Shown here: piece after piece, positions 1 to 5,017 of the stretch | Numbering within the stretch: position 1 is the first letter of the stretch | Layout of the letters: each line of letters starts with the position of its first letter | NCBI GenBank assembly: GCA_903953985.1 | Contig: CAJBLW010000275.1 | Coordinates: 1 to 6,547 of the forward strand | Length of the DNA stretch: 6,547 nt | Source: an uncultured Burkholderiales bacterium | Lineage (GTDB): Bacteria; Pseudomonadota; Gammaproteobacteria; Burkholderiales; Burkholderiaceae_C | Direction: 5' to 3' | Position numbers and translations under genes: made by a program | Notes under the pieces: model-generated | The model's database searches: none | What the model was told of the DNA's origin: nothing | The model's input: only the letters and a program-made list of their open reading frames with translations

Positions 1-655
1 GAGCGAAGAGCTTATTTTGTGGATGAGCCAGAATTTTGGCTTCATCAAAATTGCCGACCGTTTTACCACCGGCAGCTCCATCATGCCGCAGAAGAAAAAC
101 CCAGACGTGCCCGAACTGGCACGCGGCAAAACCGGACGCGTAGTCGGTCATTTGATGGGCCTGATCACCCTGATGAAGGGCCAACCCCTGGCGTACAACA
201 AAGATAACCAGGAAGACAAAGAGCCCCTGTTTGACACGGTGGACACACTCAAAGACACGCTACGCATCTTCAGTGAAATGGTGGGTGGCCAAATCAACTT
301 GGCCACCGGCCAAAAAGAAGGCGGCATCACCGTTAACGCAGCCGCCATGGAAGCCGCAGTCAAAAAAGGCTACGCCACCGCCACCGACTTGGCCGACTAC
401 CTGGTCAAAAAAGGCCTGCCGTTTCGCGATGCACACGAAGTGGTGGCGCACGCGGTCAAAACCGCCCAAGGCCTGGGCGTGGACCTGTCAGAGTTGCCAC
501 TTGAGACCCTGCAAAAGTTCGACAGCCGCATCGAAGCCGATGTGTTTGGGCCCCTCAGCTTGCAAGGCTCGCTGAACGCCCGCAACACGCTGGGCGGCAC
601 AGCCCCAGCGCAGGTGCGGGCGCAAATAGCACGCCATCGCGGGCGTTGGGTCTGA
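1..655 (+). CDS. argH: Argininosuccinate lyase, C-terminal part (5' end outside window)
   Basis: This enzyme splits argininosuccinate into arginine and fumarate, the last step of arginine synthesis, as a cytoplasmic homotetramer. The reading frame is open from base 2 and gives 217 residues starting SEELILWMSQNFGFI, so there is no true start here; the TTG at 17 is internal. The signature loop of the fumarase/aspartase superfamily, GSSIMPQKKNPD, is at visible residues 24-35 and carries the conserved catalytic serine. It is followed by the helical stretch GLITLMKGQPLAYNKDNQEDKEPLFD typical of ArgH. Family members are about 460 residues, so roughly the first half is missing at the window edge; nothing suggests a broken gene. 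The TGA stop lies only 9 bases from the stop of the convergent gene. Family assignment is very secure. Confidence 0.97.
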   Translation, partial: SEELILWMSQNFGFIKIADRFTTGSSIMPQKKNPDVPELARGKTGRVVGHLMGLITLMKGQPLAYNKDNQEDKEPLFDTVDTLKDTLRIFSEMVGGQINLATGQKEGGITVNAAAMEAAVKKGYATATDLADYLVKKGLPFRDAHEVVAHAVKTAQGLGVDLSELPLETLQKFDSRIEADVFGPLSLQGSLNARNTLGGTAPAQVRAQIARHRGRWV

Positions 656-664
656 CAAGCTGCA

Positions 665-1393
665 CTACTTTTTCTGCACCGGGTTGGCCAGCAGCAAATT
701 GGCGGGATAGGCCCGCATGAACTCGCGGGCCTTGTCGATCGGGGCGCTGAGCCACGCGCCATAGGCACCTTCGTTCAGGATGGCGGGCATGCGTTTTTCG
801 TTGCCGTTTTGGCCATAGCGGTTCATCAGGGCGTGGCTATTGGCGTTCACCGTCAACAAGGTGTAGCTGACAATTTCTTCGTCCCCTTGGTTCCATCGCT
901 CCCACAAGCCCGCCACCCCCATGGGCTTGCCATCGACCCGCGCAATGCGTGTGGGCACCCCCTTGCCGCTGCGCCAGTCATCTTCTAAAAACGCTTGCAT
1001 AGGGATGATGCAGCGCTGCGCATTCAGCCAGGTCTCGCGCGTAGGCGTAGCGGTGCTCATGGTTTCATAGCGGGTCACGGCCAACTTGGTGGACCGCAGC
1101 TTGGCGTCAGACGCCGACTTGACCCAGGTGGGCACCAGACCGAATTGGCCTTGGGCCAGCTCCATCACCAGCGGGCTGGCGGGGGCTGGTGGGGGGGCGG
1201 CTTCAGCTGGATCCTCAGCATGGGATTCAGAGAGGGGCACTTGGGCTTGTTCAGCCACTACCACCGCCTTGCGGATGAAAAAACCCGGCTGGCGCGGCCA
1301 GACTTCTTTGCCCAGCAGGGCATCGGGCGGGACGATGCCAAAGGCCTCGGCGTACAGGTCGGCGCTTTTCAGGCATTCGTATTGGGTGCTCAT
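665..1393 (-). CDS. SRAP (YedK/HMCES-like) family protein with degenerate active site
   Basis: The 242-residue product resembles SOS response-associated peptidase (SRAP) proteins, which cap abasic sites in single-stranded DNA through a covalent bond to Cys2. Family landmarks are visible: an N-terminal LADLYAEAFGI-like region, FGLVPTW (84-90), TRYET (107-111), RCIIPMQAFLE (127-137), GVAGLWERW (159-167), YTLLTVNAN (177-185) and KRMPAIL (200-206). Of the residues known to matter in YedK (Cys2, Asn75, Glu105, His160), my hand alignment keeps only the glutamate (E137). Position 2 is Ser, the Asn falls on V106 and the His on E199. Residues about 50-80 form an Ala/Pro-rich insert. I chose ATG 1393 because MSTQYECL aligns with the family start MCGRYALT. 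In-frame ATGs at 1471 and 1453 are possible, but the extra residues do not look like the family and would overlap the divergent gene. No good Shine-Dalgarno is seen. Catalytic function is doubtful. Confidence 0.8.
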   Translation of the reverse strand: MSTQYECLKSADLYAEAFGIVPPDALLGKEVWPRQPGFFIRKAVVVAEQAQVPLSESHAEDPAEAAPPPAPASPLVMELAQGQFGLVPTWVKSASDAKLRSTKLAVTRYETMSTATPTRETWLNAQRCIIPMQAFLEDDWRSGKGVPTRIARVDGKPMGVAGLWERWNQGDEEIVSYTLLTVNANSHALMNRYGQNGNEKRMPAILNEGAYGAWLSAPIDKAREFMRAYPANLLLANPVQKK

Positions 1394-1451
1394 GCGGTCG
1401 ATGCTAACCGACCTGATACGCTCATAACTCGATGACAAAACTTGCCTGCCC

Positions 1452-1982
1452 ATGCTGATCCGCTTCAACAAGCCCTATGGCGTGCTCAGCCAGTTCACCC
1501 CCGAGGGGCGCTGGACCGGGCTGATCGACCACATCGACCTGCCCGGCGTGTATGTGGCCGGTAGGCTGGACGCCGACAGCGAAGGCTTGTTGCTGCTCAC
1601 CGACGATGGACAGCTGCAGGCCCGCATTGCCGACCCGCGCTTCAAGATGGAAAAAACCTATTTGGTGCAGGTCGAAGGCTTGGTGGCCGACAAAGCACTG
1701 ACCGCCTTGGCCCGGGGCGTGACGCTCAACGACGGCCCCACCTTGCCCGCCCGCGCCCGCGCGGTGGAGCCCCCCGCTGACCTGTGGCCGCGCAACCCGC
1801 CCATTCGTGAGCGGCAGAGCATTCCCACCGCGTGGCTGGAGTTGGTGATCCGCGAAGGCCGCAACAGACAAGTGCGGCGCATGACTGCCGCCGTGGGCTT
1901 GCCCACGCTGCGACTGATCCGCACGGCCATAGGCCCCTACACGCTCGACGGTCTGCCCACGGGCACATGGCAGCAAATCTGA
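1452..1982 (+). CDS. rluE: 23S rRNA pseudouridine synthase, RluE type (RsuA family)
   Basis: This enzyme isomerises a uridine in 23S rRNA to pseudouridine; E. coli RluE acts on U2457 near the peptidyl transferase centre. The 176-residue product begins MLIRFNKPYGVLSQFT, matching RluE closely. It carries the RsuA-family motif GRLDADSEGLLLLTDDG, with D40 as the expected catalytic aspartate, then KTYLVQVEG (68-76) and REGRNRQVRRM (134-144). It lacks the N-terminal S4 domain of RsuA, RluB and RluF, as RluE does, and is a little shorter than the E. coli protein (about 217). ATG 1452 is the only start that keeps the family N-terminus; no clear Shine-Dalgarno precedes it. It is divergent from the SRAP-like gene, with about 58 bases between the two starts. 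Family call is firm; the exact target base is inferred from E. coli. Confidence 0.92.
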   Translation: MLIRFNKPYGVLSQFTPEGRWTGLIDHIDLPGVYVAGRLDADSEGLLLLTDDGQLQARIADPRFKMEKTYLVQVEGLVADKALTALARGVTLNDGPTLPARARAVEPPADLWPRNPPIRERQSIPTAWLELVIREGRNRQVRRMTAAVGLPTLRLIRTAIGPYTLDGLPTGTWQQI

Positions 1983-2006
1983 GCAAAGGTCAGTGGCTTA
2001 CGCCGA

Positions 2007-2026
2007 CGCAAAGCATTTGCTTTGCG
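2007..2026. repeat. Perfect 9-bp dyad before the nitroreductase gene
   Basis: The arm CGCAAAGCA at 2007-2015 is followed by TT and its exact reverse complement TGCTTTGCG at 2018-2026. It lies 24 bases after the rluE stop and 43 bases before the nitroreductase ATG. As RNA it would form an 8-bp stem with a 4-base loop. No T-run follows, so it is not a standard intrinsic terminator. Its position would suit an operator for the downstream gene. Both roles are inference. Confidence 0.5.
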
Positions 2027-2060
2027 GCTTCCTGCACAATCGCGCATCTTTCAATCCTAT

Positions 2061-2064
2061 GGAA
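2061..2064 (+). promoter_or_regulatory. Ribosome binding site of the nitroreductase
   Basis: GGAA lies 5 bases before the ATG at 2070. It decides the start, because the reading frame stays open upstream to 2022 but the extra residues there do not resemble the family and overlap the 2007-2026 dyad. Confidence 0.55.
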
Positions 2065-2069
2065 TTTAC

Positions 2070-2708
2070 ATGTCTGACTTGCTGAAGAAACTCGAATGGC
2101 GCTACGCCTGCAAAAAAATGGACCCGACTCAGTCCGTGCCGCAAGACAAAGTGGATCGCATCGTCGAAGCCGCCCGTTTGGCCCCTACCTCCAGCGGTCT
2201 GCAACCGTTCGAAATCATCGTCGTGACCAACCCCGCTGTGCGCGAGCAAATCAAGCCCAAGGCTTGGGGCCAGGCCCAGATCACCGACGGCTCGCACCTC
2301 TTGGTGTTTGCCGCTTGGGACAACTACACGGCCGAACGCATCAACATGATGTTTGACCTGACCAACGCCGAGCGCGGCGGCACCAACGAAGGCTGGGAAA
2401 ACTACCGTCAGATGTTGCTCAAGAACTATCCGGCCCGAACGCCCGAGGTGAACTACGAGCACGCCGCTCGCCAGGCTTACATCGGCTTGGGCGCGGCCCT
2501 GATCGCTGCGGCTTTTGAAGAAGTGGATGCCACACCCATGGAAGGCTTTGACCCCAAAGCTGTCGATGAAATCTTGGGCTTGAGCGCCCGTGGCTTGCGC
2601 AGTGTGGTCCTCGTACCCCTGGGTTACCGCGCGGCCGAAGGCGATTGGTTGGCCAACCTGAAAAAAGTGCGCCGCCCCGCCGCACAATTCGTGACCGAAG
2701 TCAAATGA
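2070..2708 (+). CDS. NfsB-like nitroreductase family oxidoreductase (FMN, NAD(P)H)
   Basis: This is a cytoplasmic flavoenzyme of the nitroreductase superfamily, 212 residues, the usual length for NfsB-like proteins, which work as homodimers with one FMN per active site. Visible marks are RYACKKMD (11-18), the place of the FMN-phosphate-binding Arg/Lys of NfsB; EAARLAPTSSGLQPFEIIVV (33-52), the flavin-binding helix and strand; AYIGLGAALIAAAFEEVDATPMEGFD (136-161), the dimer helix followed by the typical P-x-x-G-F-D turn; and GLRSVVLVPLGYR (175-187). The C-terminal DWLANLKKVRRPAAQFVTEV resembles the NfsB end. Family members reduce quinones, nitroaromatics or pteridines with NAD(P)H; the physiological substrate cannot be read from the sequence. 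It follows rluE by 87 bases containing a dyad, and is closed by a hairpin terminator, so it may be a single-gene unit. Confidence 0.92.
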   Translation: MSDLLKKLEWRYACKKMDPTQSVPQDKVDRIVEAARLAPTSSGLQPFEIIVVTNPAVREQIKPKAWGQAQITDGSHLLVFAAWDNYTAERINMMFDLTNAERGGTNEGWENYRQMLLKNYPARTPEVNYEHAARQAYIGLGAALIAAAFEEVDATPMEGFDPKAVDEILGLSARGLRSVVLVPLGYRAAEGDWLANLKKVRRPAAQFVTEVK

Positions 2709-2714
2709 TGGCCG

Positions 2715-2733
2715 TGCCCGCTGAAAACGGGCA
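2715..2733 (+). other. Small GC-rich hairpin after the nitroreductase stop
   Basis: TGCCCG (2715-2720) pairs with CGGGCA (2728-2733) around the loop CTGAAAA. It has no T-run and sits just before the stronger hairpin at 2748-2776. It may help protect the mRNA 3' end or act with the terminator. The structure is seen; the role is inferred. Confidence 0.35.
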
Positions 2734-2747
2734 GGCTTGCCCCCCCC

Positions 2748-2780
2748 CACAAAGCCGCAAATTTTGCGGCTTTGTGCTTT
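2748..2780 (+). terminator. Intrinsic terminator after the nitroreductase gene
   Basis: Arms of 14 bases, CACAAAGCCGCAAA (2748-2761) and TTTGCGGCTTTGTG (2763-2776), are perfect reverse complements around one base. In RNA the GC-rich core AAAGCCGC/GCGGCTTT closes over an AT-rich loop. The T-rich sequence TTTGTGCTTT begins within the descending arm and continues to 2780. It lies 39 bases after the nitroreductase stop and before the next gene's ribosome binding site, so it should separate the two transcription units. The near-symmetry might let it work both ways, but no minus-strand gene faces it. Confidence 0.75.
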
Positions 2781-2815
2781 AACATCAAGGGCTTCCCAAG
2801 CCGGGATGTCTACCC

Positions 2816-2820
2816 AAGGA
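2816..2820 (+). promoter_or_regulatory. Strong ribosome binding site of the 46-residue protein
   Basis: AAGGA lies 6 bases before the ATG at 2827, an ideal spacing. It is the best Shine-Dalgarno in the window and is strong support that the small gene is real. It also rules against the longer open frame reaching back to 2737, which would run through the terminator. Confidence 0.75.
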
Positions 2821-2826
2821 AATACC

Positions 2827-2967
2827 ATGGCCAAAGGCGAACAACGCAGCAACAAAATGGCCAAGAAGCCAAAGAAAGACACGGCCCCGCCCAAGACGTT
2901 CACCTCTGACCGTCCCATGGCACCCGCCACCTTTGTGGCGCCACGCGGCAAAGTCAAAGACAAGTGA
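2827..2967 (+). CDS. Small lysine-rich basic protein, 46 residues, function unknown
   Basis: The product begins MAKGEQRSNKMAKKPKKDT and ends GKVKDK. It has ten Lys and three Arg against four acidic residues, no cysteine, no hydrophobic segment and no signal peptide, so it should be cytoplasmic and largely unstructured; nucleic-acid binding is only a guess. From memory, similar short proteins starting MAKGQ-RSN-E-KKPKK are found in many proteobacteria as conserved hypothetical proteins; I could not check this here. Support for a real gene is the ideal AAGGA site, its position just after a terminator, and amino-acid content unlike random GC-rich frames. The stop is 40 bases before the rluA-like start, so the two may share a transcript. 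No promoter was recognised between the terminator and the gene. No function is assigned. Confidence 0.8.
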   Translation: MAKGEQRSNKMAKKPKKDTAPPKTFTSDRPMAPATFVAPRGKVKDK

Positions 2968-3007
2968 TCTTTTCCGACGAGCACATCGCTCGCGCAGCGC
3001 TGCCTGC

Positions 3008-3685
3008 ATGACCCCGATCCACGAAGACGAACACCTGCTGGTGCTGGAAAAACCCAGCGGCTTGTTGTCGGTGCCCGGTCGCGGCCCGGACAAGCAAGAC
3101 TGCTTGACCAAACGGGTACAAGACCACTACCCTGAAGCCCTGATCGTGCACCGCTTAGACCAGGACACCTCAGGCCTGTTGCTCATGGCCCGGGGCATTG
3201 AAGCCCAACGCCGCCTGAGCAAGTTGTTTGAAACCCGCCAGGTCAAAAAACGCTACATGGCGGTGGTGGCGGGTCAGCCAGAGCAAACCCAATCTGCCGT
3301 GGAGACAGACGAAGACGGCTGGCGCACCATCGACGGCCCAATCTTGCTCGACTGGGAACGTCGCCCGCTGCACATCATCCACCCCGATGGCAAAGCCAGC
3401 CGCAGCCGCTGGCGAGCCCTGCAAACCAGCGAGAGCGCAAGCCTGATTGAACTCGAGCCCGTCACGGGCCGCACCCACCAATTGCGCGTCCATCTGCAAA
3501 GCATTGGCCACCCGATGCTGGGCGACTCGCTCTATGCACCGCCGGACATCAAGGCCCTCAGCACCCGCTTGCTGCTGCACGCACAAGAGATCGCCTTTGT
3601 GCACCCCTTCACCGAACAAGCTCTGGCATTCAAGGCCCCGGTGCAATGGTCGGCCCTATCCCCCTACATCTCTTCCCAGCTCTGA
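3008..3685 (+). CDS. rluA: RNA pseudouridine synthase, RluA type
   Basis: This 225-residue enzyme should convert uridine to pseudouridine in RNA; E. coli RluA modifies 23S rRNA U746 and position 32 of some tRNAs. It begins MTPIHEDEHLLVLEKPSGLLSVPGRG, and KPSGLLSVPGR is a hallmark of RluA. The catalytic motif HRLDQDTSGLLLMA (48-61) contains D51 as the expected nucleophile. ILLDWERRP (112-120) matches the RluA insert, GRTHQLRVHLQSIGHPMLGDSLYA (154-177) is the conserved RluA-family core, and RLLLHAQEIAFVHP (187-200) follows. There is no S4 domain, as in E. coli RluA, and the length agrees (about 219). The frame is open upstream to 2933 but those residues overlap the small gene and are not family-like, so ATG 3008 is preferred despite lacking a Shine-Dalgarno. 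A 10-bp palindrome, GCAGCGCTGC at 2994-3003, sits just before the start. Target specificity is inferred from similarity to RluA. Confidence 0.9.
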   Translation: MTPIHEDEHLLVLEKPSGLLSVPGRGPDKQDCLTKRVQDHYPEALIVHRLDQDTSGLLLMARGIEAQRRLSKLFETRQVKKRYMAVVAGQPEQTQSAVETDEDGWRTIDGPILLDWERRPLHIIHPDGKASRSRWRALQTSESASLIELEPVTGRTHQLRVHLQSIGHPMLGDSLYAPPDIKALSTRLLLHAQEIAFVHPFTEQALAFKAPVQWSALSPYISSQL

Positions 3686-3689
3686 GCCA

Positions 3690-4586
3690 TCAGGTTTTGC
3701 CTGCCCCCTGAATGCGGCCAGAAACCACGCCGCACAACACCACCAACCCCATGCCCGTGAAGGCCAGTGCATCGGGGATATGGTCAAACAGCCACCAACC
3801 CATCAGGGTAGAAAAGCCCACCCCGGTGTAGAGAAAAGGCGAAACCACCGAAGCAGGGGCTTTGGAAAAGGCCACGATCAGCAGGTATTGGCCCAGCGTG
3901 GCGGCCAGGCCTACAAAGAGCAGTAGCGTCCATTCCTGTAGAGTTTGCGGGGTGAGCCAAGCGTTGAACACCAGCAGCGTGCTCACCGCCCAGCCCACCC
4001 AACCGGTGTAAAGCTGCATCACGGCCGGGTCTTCGGTCCGGGTCATGTGGCTGGTTACGGCCTGAAACACGGCGTAGGTCAACACCACCGTCAGGGCCAT
4101 CCAGCCAACCGAACTGTCGACCTGCCCGCCAGGGCGGATCACCAGCAAGGCACCGATCAGCCCGCCCACCACCATGAGCCAGCGCAGCGGCGAGACGGCC
4201 TCCTTCATAACAAAGCGGGCCAAAGCCGTGAGCACCAGGGGCGTGAGCATGATTGTGGCCGTGAACTCGGCCACCGGCATGCGCTGCAAGCAGTAAAAAG
4301 CCAGCAGGCTGCAAGACACCATGAGCAGGCCCCTCAGCAACTGCCAACGCAGGCTGTGGGTGCGCCACATGGCCCACCCCCGCACCGGGGCCAACACCAG
4401 CGTAGTGCCCACAGCCTGCACCGCGTAGCGAAACCACAGCACCATCACGGGGGTGACACTGAGCATGACCCATTTGCTGGTGGCGTCGCTGAAACTCAGG
4501 CTGGCCATGGCCAACACAGCAAATAGGATGCCGGGCTGAAGCCAAGCTTGGCTGGACAATGGGTACTGGTCAGGTGGATGATTCAC
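3690..4586 (-). CDS. EamA/DMT-superfamily membrane transporter
   Basis: The 298-residue product is an inner-membrane protein with about ten hydrophobic segments: residues roughly 18-33, 45-66, 83-100, 106-125, 134-151, 159-179, 190-208, 219-239, 247-268 and 273-289. This is the two-fold EamA repeat of drug/metabolite transporters. Family marks include the end of the first repeat, MKEAVSPLRWLMVVGGLIGALLVIRPG (127-153), and the matching end of the second, GWWLFDHIPDALAFTGMGLVVLCGVV. Such proteins export or import small metabolites or amino acids; the substrate cannot be told. The start is taken as GTG at 4586, the first possible start after an in-frame TAG upstream; TTG at 4559 is an alternative, and no Shine-Dalgarno is evident. 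Its stop is 4 bases from the stop of the convergent rluA-like gene, and its start region is divergent from the ferredoxin gene. Confidence 0.9.
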   Translation of the reverse strand: MNHPPDQYPLSSQAWLQPGILFAVLAMASLSFSDATSKWVMLSVTPVMVLWFRYAVQAVGTTLVLAPVRGWAMWRTHSLRWQLLRGLLMVSCSLLAFYCLQRMPVAEFTATIMLTPLVLTALARFVMKEAVSPLRWLMVVGGLIGALLVIRPGGQVDSSVGWMALTVVLTYAVFQAVTSHMTRTEDPAVMQLYTGWVGWAVSTLLVFNAWLTPQTLQEWTLLLFVGLAATLGQYLLIVAFSKAPASVVSPFLYTGVGFSTLMGWWLFDHIPDALAFTGMGLVVLCGVVSGRIQGAGKT

Positions 4587-4674
4587 GGTTGGCGAAAAGT
4601 TCTATGGACAACCATCTTGGCACACCCCAACGCCCAAAGCAGTCACACAGGGCAAACCGTTGCAATAAGCGCAT

Positions 4675-4685
4675 GCCATCATGGC
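4675..4685. repeat. Short inverted repeat between transporter and ferredoxin genes
   Basis: GCCAT and ATGGC flank a central C in the 122-base divergent region. It lies just before a possible -10 element of the ferredoxin gene. It may be a protein-binding site, but 5-bp arms are common by chance. Confidence 0.2.
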
Positions 4686-4694
4686 CAGAGCCAC

Positions 4695-4700
4695 TACACT
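4695..4700 (+). promoter_or_regulatory. Possible -10 element giving a leaderless ferredoxin mRNA
   Basis: TACACT lies 8 bases before the ferredoxin ATG at 4709, and no Shine-Dalgarno is present between them. A start of transcription about 7 bases after the hexamer would fall at or next to the ATG. No good -35 hexamer is seen at 16-18 bases upstream, so this is weak. Confidence 0.25.
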
Positions 4701-4708
4701 CGCCAACC

Positions 4709-4999
4709 ATGTCGAATGAAATCCCTTTTTTCAATGCCCGCATCGCGCCGGACGGCGGCAGCTTTGATGCCTGGAAAACGCTGAGTTTGCTCGACTCGCT
4801 GGAGCAAGGCGGCTTACAGTGGCCCAGCTCCTGCCGATCGGGCACTTGCCGCACCTGCATCGGCCAACTGGTCTCGGGCCAAGTGCATTACGAGATGGCG
4901 TGGCCCGGGCTCACGGCCGAAGAAAAAGCCGAGGGCTGCGTGCTGCCCTGCGTAGCGCGCCCCCTGAGCGATGTGGTGCTGCAAGACCCCTTTGCTTAA
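4709..4999 (+). CDS. Plant-type 2Fe-2S ferredoxin, 96 residues
   Basis: This is a small soluble electron carrier with one [2Fe-2S] cluster. The cysteines fit the plant-type pattern: C42-x4-C47-x2-C50 in SCRSGTCRTCIGQL, then C81 in VLPCVARPLSDVVL, with 30 residues between C50 and C81. A further cysteine, C77, lies four residues before the last ligand and is probably not a ligand. The length is that of a free-standing ferredoxin or of the ferredoxin domain of oxygenase reductases, but no reductase domain or oxygenase gene is nearby, so the partner is unknown. The frame is open upstream to 4559, but the extra residues are not family-like and cross the divergent promoter region, so ATG 4709 is preferred. 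There is no visible Shine-Dalgarno. Its stop is 18 bases from that of the convergent ntrC. Confidence 0.9.
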   Translation: MSNEIPFFNARIAPDGGSFDAWKTLSLLDSLEQGGLQWPSSCRSGTCRTCIGQLVSGQVHYEMAWPGLTAEEKAEGCVLPCVARPLSDVVLQDPFA

Positions 5000-5012
5000 C
5001 CTGGCGGCCAGG
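5000..5012. repeat. Short palindrome between ferredoxin and ntrC stops
   Basis: CCTGGC and GCCAGG flank one G directly after the ferredoxin TAA. It could fold as a 5-bp stem with a 3-base loop. No T-run follows on either strand, so it is at best a weak, rho-assisted or stabilising element between two converging genes. Confidence 0.25.
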
Positions 5013-5017
5013 GGGCG

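Noticed and set aside
665..1471. Longer form of the SRAP-like protein starting at 1471
   Set aside because: The extra 26 residues are not family-like, they overlap the start of the divergent rluE gene, and ATG 1393 aligns with the family N-terminus.
1422..1976. 184-codon minus-strand frame opposite the RluE-type gene
   Set aside because: The translation is Gln/Gly/His-rich noise antisense to a gene with conserved catalytic motifs.
2935..2944. 10-bp palindrome GTGGCGCCAC inside the small gene
   Set aside because: It lies within coding sequence (FVAPRG codons), and short GC palindromes of this kind are expected by chance in GC-rich DNA.
1998..2984. 328-codon open frame on the minus strand opposite the nitroreductase and the small gene
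   Set aside because: It lies antisense to a clear NfsB-like gene and runs through the terminator hairpin and the small gene. Its translation has no recognisable domain; it is a by-product of GC-rich codon use.
3784..4545. 253-codon second frame on the same strand inside the EamA transporter gene
   Set aside because: The translation is rich in His, Gly, Ala and Arg without domain features, while the overlapping frame gives a clean ten-helix transporter.
4617..4633. TTGGCAC followed by a downstream GC, resembling a sigma-54 promoter before the ferredoxin gene
   Set aside because: The GC element is one base off the required spacing and the TTGC half is absent, so it does not meet the -24/-12 pattern.
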